Shown here one piece after another: positions 46,814-58,577 of a stretch of 64,000 nt of DNA. The stretch lies in NCBI GenBank assembly GCA_021495925.1, contig JAKEKT010000009.1:62001-126000 (forward strand). Reading direction: 5' to 3'. A program made the translations under genes and the position numbers. A model generated the notes under the pieces. The model saw nothing but the letters and a program-made list of their open reading frames with translations, ran no database searches and had not been told where the DNA came from. The first letter of the stretch is position 1, and every line of letters begins with the position of its first letter. Source of the stretch: Diplodia intermedia (Eukaryota > Ascomycota > Dothideomycetes > Botryosphaeriales > Botryosphaeriaceae).

Positions 46814-47662
46814 CTATTTGGTATCTAAATAATGTAGATAGTCCTCTTCGTTGTTCATCTCGTCTACACCGGCGGTTCGAAGTCTCTCGGCCAAGTTCTG
46901 GGCGAACAACCTGGCGACCTCCTCGACCGTCTTCCCAACAACGCCCTCGGACTCGAAGCTAGTAGTCCTTTTGCCTTCGAGCCCGCAAGCAACGATCCTG
47001 TCGAACCACTTGAGGTCGGTGTTGACGTTCAGGCCAATGCCGTGGCTGGTGATGTTGCGTCTCATGTGCAAGCCGAGAGCGCATATCTTCTTGTCCGGGG
47101 TGGTCCATACGCCCGTGTGTTCGGTGGTCGTGGCCTTGATGCCATAGGCAGCACAAGTCTGGATGACGTTCTTCTCGAGCACGCAGACATAGTCGCGCGG
47201 GGTGATGCGATGCCTTTTCAGGTCGATGATGGGGTAGGCAACCAGCTGACCGGGGCCGTGGAACGTGGTTTGGCCTCCGCGCAGGGCTTCGACAAAGTCG
47301 GCCTCACCATTGGCGCGGAGGTAGTCCTGCTGCTTGGCATCGACGGTGCCGACCTCTCTGCGGCCGCAGGTGTAGACGGGGTGGAATTCGGCAGTGATGA
47401 TGGTAGGGTTGGGCGGAGGGAGATCAGGCCGGGCCTTCGCGGCTAGATATCTCGCCACGGCTTGGTCCTGCAGCGCGGCGACCCGCTGATACGGCCATAT
47501 CCTCTGCGGCCGGGAGAGATGGAGGTGGCCCAGACGCATGTTTGATGGAGGTCGCGCGGTGTTGGCTGGGCCGAAGAATGGTGTCGTCACAGCGGATGGT
47601 CCGTGCGAAAATTTCACTCGGTCGCGTCCACCCGACCCGCGTCGCACCCCGCCCAAGCGCAT
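46814..47662 (-). CDS. LIP2: Octanoyltransferase (lipoyl(octanoyl) transferase), mitochondrial
   Basis: Transfers octanoyl groups from acyl carrier protein to lipoyl domains in mitochondria, the first step of de novo lipoylation. Single exon; 282 aa from the ATG at 47662 or 241 aa from the ATG at 47539. Family motifs: TIITAEFHPVYTCGRR, RGGQTTFHGPGQLVAYPIIDL (the LipB signature), EKNVIQTC, KKICALGLHMRRNITSHGIG with the catalytic Lys, and VACGLEGKRTTS with the catalytic Cys. The longer N-terminus is Arg-rich (MRLGGVRRGSGGRDR) and may be the import presequence, so I prefer 47662; the downstream start begins right at the enzyme domain. Divergent from POP7 with only 71 bp between start codons. Confidence 0.9.
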   Translation of the reverse strand: MRLGGVRRGSGGRDRVKFSHGPSAVTTPFFGPANTARPPSNMRLGHLHLSRPQRIWPYQRVAALQDQAVARYLAAKARPDLPPPNPTIITAEFHPVYTCGRREVGTVDAKQQDYLRANGEADFVEALRGGQTTFHGPGQLVAYPIIDLKRHRITPRDYVCVLEKNVIQTCAAYGIKATTTEHTGVWTTPDKKICALGLHMRRNITSHGIGLNVNTDLKWFDRIVACGLEGKRTTSFESEGVVGKTVEEVARLFAQNLAERLRTAGVDEMNNEEDYLHYLDTK

Positions 47663-47733
47663 CTTCCGCGACTGCTTCGCTTGACCCCGGAACTTCTAGG
47701 CTTCTTCTTGACATTCTCGTGAGCCACATTGCG
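47663..47733. promoter_or_regulatory. 71-bp divergent promoter, LIP2 / POP7
   Basis: If LIP2 starts at 47662, both transcripts must be initiated within a very small region or inside the opposite coding sequence. If LIP2 starts at 47539 the gap is 194 bp. Confidence 0.5.
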
Positions 47734-48343
47734 ATGGCCGACGGGAAGCCCGTACCTATCGGGGCTTCGGCCCCGGCGAAGCTGCCGCGCCTCCCAGCTC
47801 GTACGCATCCACCTCCTTCCACCCTGACGATGACGCTAATCGAAGTTAGACGCCGACGTCCAGAAGCGCCCACTGATGCACCCGCCCATTCCCTCGCCCT
47901 ACAAAGGCAGTGACACGCCCAAGATTGTCTACGTCAGCGCCAAAACGCCCTTCATATCAGCTGTCAAGCGCGTGCGAAGCTTGCTCAAGGAGGCCGACAA
48001 GCGGGCGACTCAAAGTGTCCTTTCTCAAAAGAAGCACAGACAGCGCGGAGATCCAATCATTGCCGCTGCTCAGGCTTCGATCAACCGGGACACTCCTTCG
48101 GAGGGAGTGACAATCAAGGCGACGGGCAAGGCTATCGAGAAGGCCACAGAGCTGGCTTGGTTCTTCCAACAACAGGAAGACTGCCGTGTCACTCTGCGCA
48201 CTGGTACTGTCGATGCCATAGATGATGTCGTTGAGAAACCAAGTGCGAAGCGCAAGAGACCGGACGACGATGATGACGACGAGCTCCCAGAGACCAGGAT
48301 GAGAAAGACTAGCTTGTTGGAGGTGATTGTCACTCTTCGTTGA
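47734..48343 (+). CDS. POP7: RNase P/MRP protein subunit Pop7 (Rpp20-like, Alba fold)
   Basis: Protein subunit that binds RNase P and RNase MRP RNA with Pop6, for tRNA and rRNA processing in the nucleus. Exons 47734-47800 and 47850-48343 join across a 49-bp intron (GTACGC...TTAG), 186 aa. The splice rebuilds PAHADVQKRPLMHPPIP, which agrees with the family. Alba-like features follow: KIVYVSAKTPFISAVKRVR, then GVTIKATGKAIEKATELAWFF, then CRVTLRTGTVDAIDDV. An acidic DDDDDDEL run and a C-terminal RKTSLLEVIVTLR end the protein. The first 20 residues are Pro/Ala-rich. Start at 47734 is supported by the frame and by the splice phase. Confidence 0.88.
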
Positions 48344-50687
48344 ATCGTTCAGGCTGCCTTTACCTGATTGCTATGCTATCTGCCACGCTTGTGGAGATAT
48401 CAACGGCGCGTTTGACGCTACCATCTCTGCCGCAAACAAGAAAGGCAAAAGAGACCCGGAAGTCCACAGGCTCCGTTCCACGGTACGTGGGTTTTTGTAC
48501 AAAGTTCTCTGTCCGCACGGCTGACCCGCTTCCAGTGTTGACTATTCAGACCTGTTGCAATGCCGTGCAGCTTACTCTACTCGGAAACTGCCACCATATA
48601 GGATGCTTTGGCATGGCTATAGAATGCTCTCGCCTCTGTTTGGCGGTCGGCGAACTGTCTCACCTAGAATGAGTCGGGAGTTTCATTGGGGCATAGTGAT
48701 GGGAAGCTGCTTATTGCACCTAAGAGTAAGGGCATGTCGCCATAGTGACTATAACACTGTCATTTCGGGTGAGTGCCGTGTACGCAGTGGGTGCTCAGCC
48801 CGCTCGAATCTTCGGACTATGTCAACGCACATTCTCCTCAAAGCCTCGTTGAACTGGACTCAATAGCAATAATCAAAATTGATGACGAACAAGGTGGTTT
48901 ATTGGTCTCGTGATAGCGTTGATTCCCTCGGCTGACGGCGCCATTGAACATGGGCGATTAAAAGTCTGGTTGACAAGAACATCAACCAGGCGAAATATCG
49001 AGGGCTTGTACCCGCCTATGTATGTCTCGTCAGACATTGTTCTGCCTACTGGTGGTTACTTCCAAACAGATTGAAAACTTTGTGTTATCGTTCAGCCTTT
49101 CGGGTGTGGCCGAACGTCGGTAGCTTCCACGATAGAGCCGCCAAGTGTGTTAATATAAACAGGCTTTGGCACTTCCAATACTATACCGTTATTAACAAGA
49201 TGAGCGGCTACGATTTTGTCCATGTAAATTTGATATAAAGCAGCCAGATTGGTCGGTCAGAAGAGCCCCTTTGGCTTGTCCGTTGAAAAGAGTATAGCTT
49301 TTTAACAGTTACTATCGTCGACATTACGGTCCCCCTCAATAATGAGTCATTCACAGCTGTTGTTGCTTCTACTATACTTCCGTTTGTTTAGAGTGGATGA
49401 ATGAGGATGAATTTACTCCACATCTTGCTCATTTCTCAGGTGACTTAATTTGGAAAGCTCGTTAGCAAACAGTGATCATCTGCAGGGCAAGTGGTGACAC
49501 AGTTCGCTTCCATCAGCTTTAGGATCAGCCCTTTTGTTGCTCAGTTGGGATTCGGGTGAAGGCAGAGCAGTGCAGTGCAAGAATGAATATCACCTGAGGT
49601 GGCAATGCTGTGGCCAGGCTGCTGTGGCTCGGTGGTGCAAGTTCTTTTCGTTCTTGTCCAATATGGAAGTCATTTATGGGGAACATTGAGCTTAGTTTGC
49701 ACGGCAAAGTTGGATAGCATGTTGTGCGCTGATTGACGTGACCTGGTGGACGTGCATTGGGGGTTGGGCAGACAATGAGCTGCAAAAGTTGTTCATGTCT
49801 GGAGGCTCCACGGTGGGTGCGGGCCGACATTTGAGAGTTGCTATCTGGACGAGCAAACGCTGTGGGTGGGTGCCTCAGGTTGACCCTGTGTCGGTGTTTG
49901 GCATCCGCATTTCTCTTTAGATCTCTTCATCTTGTGGGGAAATGTTGAAGAAGTGTTGTATATTGACAGCCAAGTAGCGCCAGAGTGGATGGCAGACAAT
50001 GGAAAAAGTAGGGTATATGTTGTAATTCAGCGAACGCATTTTCCATACAGCTCTCGGCTGTCGGATGCCTTACTTCGTTCGCAGTTGGACCACTCAGTGG
50101 CTGATATGACGCGTAACGGAGGGACGGCCTCAATCCAGCTGTTGCTAGAGGTCAGAAGTTCGATCCTGCGAAGTCACGGAGCTCTATAACTCGATATGAG
50201 TTTTTTTTCTCTTTTTTTTGCCCGCTCTACCCACATCCCTGCTCACCTTTATCACCGTGGGTTTCACCTCTCTAGTTAGTTATCACTCACCCACTTGTGA
50301 CTTACATATAGAGAGCAAAGTGATTTTGTGCTGGTCGCCGTGGCGACGGCACCCTTTGCTAGCCCCGTGCACCATTCACTGCTGCTGCCCTTAAAGTCCA
50401 CCTTCATTTTTGCTCTTCGACCACTCCACTACACCCAAAAATCCGTAGCAACCTCGACGGGCCAACCTGCGTCCAAGACCCTTCGGTATGTCACTCTGAA
50501 GAAATCGCTGTTCGACAGCAACCCAAACGCCAGCACTGACCCAATCACCCTCCACAGTCTCCACCTTGGCCCTGAGTACATCACCCACTTCTTCCGAGCC
50601 TCTTTTGGAGCGTCACCCAATCGGCGTAGCCTAAACGTCAACACACGTTCCCGTCACTCTTATTCGACATCTGGAAGTTCAAGAACC
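48344..50687. other. Gene-poor intergenic region (2.3 kb)
   Basis: AT-richer than its surroundings around 48850-49500. Open frames are short and lack motifs. A tRNA-type B-box match near 50158 is followed by T-runs at 50201-50208 and 50212-50219. 50210-50680 is CT-rich and includes the leader of the next gene. Confidence 0.45.
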
Positions 50688-52007
50688 ATGCCGGTCCAAG
50701 TCAAGGTCAGTGCTTCTTTTACTAAGTTTGCATCTTTTTGCCAGTTGGCACAGCTTTCCTCATACGGCTGAACCAGCAAGCGAGCAATATTCGCTAACAA
50801 ATGAGTGCAGGTTCCACCGGTTGACAAACAGATTGAGGAGCTGAAGAAGATCTTCGGTGAAGACTCGAAGTACTGGCTTCCCTCCAGCTACCTTGGAGGC
50901 CACCTTCCCCTCAAGCAATGGAACCCCTTGATCATCACTCAACTCCGGTCCCTTGCTATCCGCAAACTTGCTCGTACCCAGCTGCATGATCTTATCTATA
51001 AGAAATTGTCCAAGCGCTGTTCGGCAGCTGGCATGAAGCATGACGAGGTGCACTATGATGACCTGAAGGCGGTCTACGAAGACCTGGAGCCGAACTTCGC
51101 CGCTTACGATGCAATCGTGGCCGCCTATGGTTGCGACACCTGGCCTGAATTCGCACCTTCCAAGCCGCTCGTCAGCTGGGATACGCAGTTGCTTCAGGCT
51201 CTGGCTCGTGTAGCTTTCCGCAATGGTCCTGACTCAAAGGACGCCATCCTCAAGGTCCACATTCCATCTGCCCTCCAGGCCCGCTCCGCTGGAGCTCATG
51301 CTCACATGGAAATCGGCGACATCCAGACGGCCGAGTTCTGTTTCCACGTCGATGAGATCAAGAAAAACTGGGGCACCATCCCCGTCAAGCTTCAGGACTG
51401 GCTTCCCGAGGGCACCATGCTGCATGTCGACAACCCCGAGGAATGGTCGGCCCCCTTCTTGTACTGGCTCTGGAAGATTTCTTCGATGACCCTCCCGCAC
51501 CACTGTCATGCCGTCAAGGACGCCCTTCTTGCTCGCCTCAAGACCCGCCAGCGCTGGGACCCTAGCAAGACTCTGCTTGCTATGAGCGATGTCAAGTACG
51601 TCTTCAAGATTCTCGAGCCCAAGCTGAAGGCCATCAAGGAGCTGAGGGCCTGCTGGGGTCCGTTCCACATCTTGTGGCTCCCCTATCACGTCATCTTGAA
51701 GTTCCCCCAGGAGCCCCTGTACTGGGACACGGGCATCCTCATCTCGCTCTCCCTCCTTGCGAAGAAGCACCCGGGCCCTGAGTCGAGGCGCTTCTTCATC
51801 CGCAAGATGATCACCAGCATGGTGATCCTCAAGCGCAAGGATGGTCTCGTCACGGCTGGGATCATTGACTACGCCGCGATGACCTTTGACCCGAAGCTGG
51901 ACATCAAGATGGGCGAGGACTATGGTGGAAGCAAGGAGTTCACTCCGTCGGAGCTGCGTCTGTTGCAGCTCGGCGATGCCCAGGAGGTGAGCATCAGGCT
52001 CAGGTAG
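50688..52007 (+). CDS. Uncharacterised 404-aa protein
   Basis: Exon 1 (50688-50705) encodes only MPVQVK; a 105-bp intron (GTCAGT...TGCAG) follows; exon 2 is 50811-52007. The protein is compact and mixed alpha/beta with no signal peptide or membrane span. Notable segments: DKQIEELKKIFGEDSKYWL, ALARVAFRNGPDSKDAIL, AHMEIGDIQTAEFCFHVDEI, FLYWLWKISSMTLPHHCHAV and RRFFIRKMITSMVILKRKDGL. I recognise no family. Its codons are strongly C-ending, and it has a long CT-rich leader and a first-codon-proximal intron, which in fungi often mark well expressed genes. The upstream frame is open to about 50328 but has no ATG, so 50688 is the best start. Confidence 0.8.
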
Positions 52008-55000
52008 AGCAGCAAGCTTGGGGCTGTGAACGACTGACCTGGGTGGCTTGATGGTGGCCACAGCGTGTTCGTCATGTGCGTCTAATTCAAGACGAAACAT
52101 GTGGTACTTACCAATGGTGGAAACTTGCAATGTGTAGAACAGGAATTGAGAGGGATAGATAGTAATCCATATCTCAATTGCCCGGTCTCAAAACGTCTGC
52201 AAAACTGACAGCCGTGACTTGAGAGCAGATACCGTGCTTAGCAACCATCTCCAGCACATCGTCGAGAAACTAATTGTTTGCCGCTAGGCTTTTACGGATC
52301 CTGAGCTGCTTGCACACAATGTTAACTGCACTGAAGTGAGCCCTTGATGCCAACGACGAACAATACAGCAACACCACGCGGTCAAAACGGTTTCGGCGCA
52401 CTTCACAATCACCACCCCATCTCTCTCTCTCATAACGTACTTCTGAACAAAGGCAGAAAAGGGGAGCCCAGGCTTGATGCCGGAAAGAGCCGTTAATCAG
52501 CGTCAGGTCGACAGGCGTACGCCGTAACAAGACAGTGACACCGCACTGTAGCATTTTTTCATGGAGGTGCTTCTTAGACAGCCTTAACTCGTTTAGCATT
52601 TTTTCGGCTGCCTTTACAGTAAATTGTAGCGTTTCCTGGGTGCGTACGTCGAAGTAAGTAGTCGACCTCTGAAACCACACATCCTACGCGGAAAAATAGA
52701 GCAAGGTGGTCTCCAGCTCCTCTTGCTTTGAAAATTTTGTATGGTGTTAAAAGCATCCAATGCTGCAAACATGGTTGGTAGATTGGGTAGCGGTGGTGTG
52801 AAGTGAAGGTGGTTGCGCTGTGGGAGGAGTTTGGGGAAAAAAGTCGCGGAGGAGCGCCGATCCCATCGACAGTTGCTGTGCTGGGCTAGACCACAACGTT
52901 CCTTCCGATGGAAAGCGGACGCGAATCGCTGTCAGTAACGTCATCGTTGTAGTCATGTAGGTTTCGCACCAGTGGTTGACAGCCTGCCGCAGGCCGACGT
53001 CGCACCCAAAGCCCAGATGCACTGACGCGTAAGCCGCCACTGAGCGCGGGCGCGGCTACGGCAGGTAGCGCTGCATTCTGAAGCCGAGAGCGAGATGCAG
53101 AGAGAAGGGCATTCCGGGACCGCCGGGGGGAAGGGCGCGGGCGGGCGGCCGGAGCGTTAGTGCTGCACGGCGGGCCGCCGGTGGTTCGCCGGTGCTGTGG
53201 CGTTGGAGTCGGCACCAGACAATGGATGCGATCCAGGCCGCCGCTACAGAAACACCTGGGGGAGTAAAAGAAAAAAAAAAGGGTCTGGACTACTACCTGA
53301 CTACGTGCCATCTTCCCATTCCATCGTTTTGTTTGCGCCGGCGCCATGCTCTTGTGTGGCTTCCATCGGGTCGACGCCGTCGCATTTACGATCCTCTTGC
53401 CAGTCTTTGTGTTTTTCTTCGATGTTTATCCTGGAACTCTACACACAAGCTGTTTGAACTCATGAACTGAATGGATTGCTCCTCGTAGGGTCAGAGGGGA
53501 GAGAGCTATCTACGTGGCACTACCAGATTTACACGCTAAACCCTTTCGGGACATATTCCGCATTCGTCTATTTACCGTGTGCTGTCGAACTCAAACACAA
53601 GCGCACTCTGAAGGAAGTATTGTCAATATATGGCTATCCTTACACCTGCTGTCCTGGCGATCCGCATTGATGCTTCGCCACTTGAGCGGCTCCCAAAGTT
53701 GAGGGTCAAGCAGAATTGGATACTCTTGTCCCATCCCAGCCAGCGGCTCATTTGTCAGCCAAATAGCATCACACCCCGTCGCCCAGTGGGTCAATTGCAA
53801 GTCTCACGTTGTCTTCCATTCACTAATTGTTGGGTCATATGGCCATGCGTGTCCTGTTCTCCATTGTCTCAAGCGTCACTTCCACTCAATGGGCCAGTGA
53901 ATGGGAGATGCACCGCAAGCAAACGTCTAATCTCTCCTTTGTGGTGGTTAAGTTTGCCTGACACGGAATTTGGGGCCGAACAAGGCTAGTAAGTGTACAC
54001 GGCACGATAGGTTGCCGAGAAGTGTCCATCCGGCCCCGTAGCTCTCATAGGAAGCGCCGGTCAGCGGCGAACAAACAACCGGCGAATGTAGTCGATAGGG
54101 TCATTTTGTCACGTAGCAAGTGATAGATGCCAGCCGTACAATCTGACGGACTAGCCACTACGATAGGCAATGGTCCGCGGCAGAGAGGCAAACTGAATTA
54201 CGCAACGACACTTTCATCCGCCAAGTCATCCCCGGCGCAGCCACTTTCCTCCCAAATCTTGACCCTGAGCAGGCTACTGCTGACTGATCGTCCGTAATGG
54301 CCATCAAGCCCCCTCAGCCTTGGGCGTTTTGCACTGGATCCCTGGACATTTGGCCTTTTCACTCGAGCCAGACCGCTAAGGAACTTCCCGTGGTGCTTTT
54401 TGCACAGCCTATCAGGGTCGATCCGAGAGCCACGAGATTCGACGGCGGTCAAGGGCTCCACTCCGGGGTATCTGAGAAGTGTGAGTGGGTCGAGGGATTC
54501 GCCGATGAATGTGTGGAGACCGGGGAAAACAGGCCGGTGCATTCGAAAATAGCGGAAGGAATACGAGGGGTTGGGCAAAGAGTTATGTAATAGTTTGAGC
54601 TGACCTGGTTCTGGGGTCGATGACTTCCTTGGTTGTGGGATCATTATGCGCAGTGGTTGGGTCTCGGGCATGTCCGTGGTCTGGAGACTCCCCATGGGGA
54701 CAGGAAGCCGTGGAGATGGTCAGTCCCGTGGCAGATTGGACCCTTTCTGATTCCCTGGGCCCATTGGTGTTGGATCTGCCGAACGGGTACCTGGGACATA
54801 CGACCCCTGAAAACTATACTTTCCTCCGCAGCTACGTGCGTGCCCGATGGCATTCTCCTAGTGTCTCGGTGGACAGTCTGCTCACAGTTTGTATTTTGCG
54901 TAATACACGAACCGTCGATTCGGAGACATCTTGGTATGAGACCCGACTTGCCCCTGTAAATTCTCCGATTCAACTAGCCAATTGATAACTCTTCCAGCTA

Positions 55001-56107
55001 TGCTTTGGTGGTTTGGTTTGAATTTGGGTGCAACGTGCAGCCATGACGTGAAAGCAAGAAATAAAAAAAATTCGACAATGACGAAGACGACTGGCATCTA
55101 CTCCCACAGTCCGTGCACCATTTCTTTACTCACCGCGCACCATTCCGTCCACCACGACAAAAAGCGAAAAAAAAAAGGCATCTCCCTATCTCCCTTCCGC
55201 CCGCCTCTGCCGCCCCCAAAGTCAACGCAATCATGCCCTCCCGCGTTGACAAATTTCCATCACGTCTCACACCTTACGCGCGCGCAGTCGAGTAGTGCTC
55301 GGCAAGCAGCGGAGCGGCGGATGAGCCTAACCCACGCAACCCGCGTCACCCTACCCGCCGAGCCTCAGGTACTGGCACCGTGAACGGCAAAAGCGCCATC
55401 GGCGGGCGCCCGAAGCGGCATAAACCCTGCTTTGGTAATCCAAGCCCACTCCGATTTCCGGACCTGCATCTCACCCGCGGTGCCGCGCCAAAACTTGACC
55501 CGCGGTAAACCGAGGGCGCGGGAGGGGAAGGGCAAGGGGGGGTATATGCAGTTACTAAGCCGGGATCGCTGATACGAGGCGGGCGGGCGGGCGGCGACGG
55601 CGGTGGCGGCATGCGGTTGCGCTAAGGGTCGATCCAACGGAAGGTGGCGCCGGGCTTTTTTTTTTTTTTTTTCACCTTCTTCTTTGGACTTCGGGGGACG
55701 ATTTCTGGCCTTCTCTCCGTTCGTCTGGTTATGATCGTGACGATCTGTCTGCACATCGTTCGGCATTTTAGTGGAGCACGCACGGCAGTTGATGAGATGT
55801 GGGTTTCTCGAAGGCTGTCTGCAATTGATTCTTGTTGGAAAGTGGAGTTTTCGATGCGCTAGGTATTTCATTGCAAGATGTCCATGAATTCAATCCGTGG
55901 TTTTCAAGGTCGTAGAAGTTCACAATGGACACCGTCTTTCGTGGTGTGGTAGCAAAACGCGAACCCTGGGTCACGGAGTAAGTAGCACTTTCAAATCAGA
56001 GATGAAACTTGGTTACGAAACAAATGAGATTCGTCTATTCAATCATCTACAAATAAATCTGTACAGTTCATATCCATCATCCCCCAACGGCGCAGACCCC
56101 CTTTTTT
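52008..56107. other. Gene-poor intergenic region (4.1 kb), largest in the window
   Basis: No gene I can support. The poly-A run at 53271-53280 and the poly-T run at 55656-55672 are simple tracts. A minus-strand frame of 165 codons at 54198-54695 starts with a real ATG but has no recognisable motif (see findings). 55100-55620 is GC-rich and purine/pyrimidine biased. Confidence 0.45.
55656..55672 (+). repeat. T17 homopolymer
   Basis: Seventeen consecutive T in a GC-rich context. Simple tract, possibly length-variable. Confidence 0.9.
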
Positions 56108-57843
56108 TTATGCCAACCAGAACCAAACCTTCTGCCACACATTCTTCGCAACGGGCGGCTCGTCCAGCGCCGCCAGATCCTCCATCTCCGACACGCCAGT
56201 CACGACGTCCACGTCCTCGATCTTGCGCGCCAGCGGGGTGCGGAACCAGATCTTGTGGCCGATGTACAGCGCGAGGAAGATGGGCAGCGTGATGTAGGCG
56301 GCGAGGAAGTCCTGCACGCTCCAGTGGCCGGGGAAGAAGACCTGGAAGCCGTTGGTGAGGGTAAGGATGATCAGGAGGCCGAGGATGAAGTAGGTCGCGT
56401 AGGGCTGCAGCGGCGTCTTGAATGGCAGGCGCTCCATCATCTTGTGGTGGATCATGGCCTTGCGGAAGCGCAGGTACGCGATGCTGACGACGATCCACGC
56501 GATCAACCCGGAGATGGTGCAGATGTTCATGAACCACGTGAACACCTCGCCCGTGTTGCTGCCGACGGTGAGGAAGGAGAGCAGCCCGATCGACCAGGTG
56601 GCGAGCACGGCGGTCCAGGGCACGCCGCGCTTGGTCGTCTTGGTGAAGATGGCGGGCGCCTGCTTGTTGAGCGCCAAGCTGTACAGGATGCGGCTGCCCG
56701 AGTAGAGGAAGGCGTTGCCGGCGGACCACGCGGACGTCAGGATTGCGACGTTGATGACGTGGTTGAGGCCGCCGATGCCTGCGCGCTGGATGCCGATGAC
56801 CCACGGCGACGCGCTGGCGTTGGACTCGGCGCTGAGCAGTCGGTCGTCAGTCGACGGCACGATGGCGCCAATCATCAGCGAACCCAGCCCGTAGAAGATG
56901 GCCAGACGCCACACGAAGCGGCCCGCCGCCTTGGGGATGTTGCGGCGGGGCGCGACGGTCTCGCCGGCTGCGAGGGCGATCAGTTCGGGTGAGGTGATGA
57001 AGGCGAAACCTGCGCGCACGAAGGCGGTCCAGTAGGCCAGGAATTTCCCCGTGTTTCCGTCAACCAGGTACGGCGTAATTGCACCCGGGTTCTTCCAGTA
57101 CGTGAAGCCAATGCGACCTTCACCCGGAGCGCCACCCAAGATAATGACCAAGCTCACCATGATCAAGCCCATGATAGTAATGAGCTTGATGCTAGCAAAC
57201 CAGAACTCAGCCTCACCGAAGATCTCCACTGCGAAGATGTTGAGGGCCAGGATGATGGCCAGGATGATAGCAATCCAAACAGCCGGAGGCACCGGCGTCT
57301 TCCAGTAGTCGAGGAGAATTGCTCCCGCAGACGCCTCGGCTCCCACAAGCATGGCATAAGCATACCAATAATTGTAGCCCGAAGCAAAGGCGAGACTAGG
57401 ATCGACAAAGCGCTCAATGAAGTAGGGAATGCTGATGCCTTTGAGTGGCAGGTAGGTCGCGAGCTCGCCAAGATTGTTCATCACGTTCCAAACCACGAGC
57501 ATCATCGACAAGTATCCCATGAACAGCGGGGCGGGGCCGACGGTGGAGAGGATGCTGCCTGAGCCGACGAAGAGACCGGTTCCGATACTGCAGAAGTGTT
57601 AATGGGGTTGGTGTTGGATGAGGAAAATTGAGTGATGACTTACGCGCCACCCAGTGCAAGGAACTGAATGTGCCGACTCTTGAGACCACGCTCGAGCTGA
57701 TTATGCTCGGAGATCAGGTTGGCGGTGCCGTCGTGGTTCAGGCGAGAGAAGTCGATGTCGCGGGGAAAGGTCTCGCCCACGGCCTTGGCCTCGACGTCGG
57801 CGGGTTCGGCGGCGCCGTAAGCCTCCTTGTAGTCCTTCTCCAT
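56108..57843 (-). CDS. Amino acid permease (YAT/AAP type, APC superfamily)
   Basis: Exons 57843-57644 and 57587-56108 join across a 56-bp intron (GTAAGT...GCAG), 559 aa. Proton-coupled amino acid importer of the plasma membrane. The splice rebuilds the first transmembrane motif: LALGGA joined to IGTGLFVGSGSIL. Other family signs are GELATYLP, FASGYNYWYAYAML, GFAFITSPELIALAAGE, INVAILTSAWSAGNAFLYSGSRILYSLA and RFRKAM. Twelve spans are evident. The N-terminal 60 residues are charged (EKDYKEAY ... ERGLKSRHIQFL), and the tail is acidic (VSEMEDLAALDEPP). The substrate is not certain from sequence; general or proline-type permeases look like this. Divergent from the aconitase-X gene across 734 bp, which suggests, but does not prove, a hydroxyproline or proline-derived substrate. 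Confidence 0.92.
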
Positions 57844-58577
57844 GGCGGCTGCTTAGACGAGAGGCGGGTCTTGAGGGAGAGGGGAGAGAGAGGGTTGCAC
57901 GGGGAGTGAGGCATAATTGTTCGCGGCGACGAAGAGATTATATGCATGCGGCTTGTCGAGAGGGTGGTCGAATCCAGGCTGAGGCGCATGGAGTTAGCCC
58001 GGTACAGAAGTTCAACGCAGACGCAGCGTGAGGCGGGGTTCGCCGTGGGAGTGGGTGTTGATTGGGTGCCACAATACAAGAAAAGGGCCGCATGGGAAGT
58101 GGCTTGAGCTAGTGCGTGGACCAGAAGCCGATACATAGCCAAGTCGACCAGCCCATGCTTTCGTTTTGTAATATTTTCATGGGTCACCCCGCGGGGTAAC
58201 AAACCAGCTGCGCTGATTGGCCGGCTGCTTGGCTTATCTTGGCGGGGCCTGGGGGAGGCCCGTCGCAAACCGAACGGAATGACTAACGCCACTCGAGCCG
58301 GACGGGCAGCTCTTCCCGATCGCAGTCGAAAACGCAGTGCCACCGACTTCAGCCCTATCTCAGTTCCCGGCTGGCGGATTCCTTCCTCTGCCTTGCCCCT
58401 GGTGATCAGACCGTTCCATGGCCCTTCTCTACCCGCACGCTGCTTATCTACCAGAAGCAAGGATCGGGCAGGGAACCGCTGGTGGTACCATTCTCTCGCC
58501 ATCTTATCTCATAATCCTTCGTTGCATCCTCTATCTCCAAACATTTCACATAGCCAGTCAATGCCTGACCAAGGGCA
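57844..58577. promoter_or_regulatory. 734-bp divergent promoter, permease / aconitase X
   Basis: Start codons at 57843 (minus) and 58578 (plus) face outward. The core holds several CCGCGG/GGCGGG-like GC clusters (58190-58260), which are candidate sites for zinc-cluster regulators, but none is a firm match. Confidence 0.5.
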
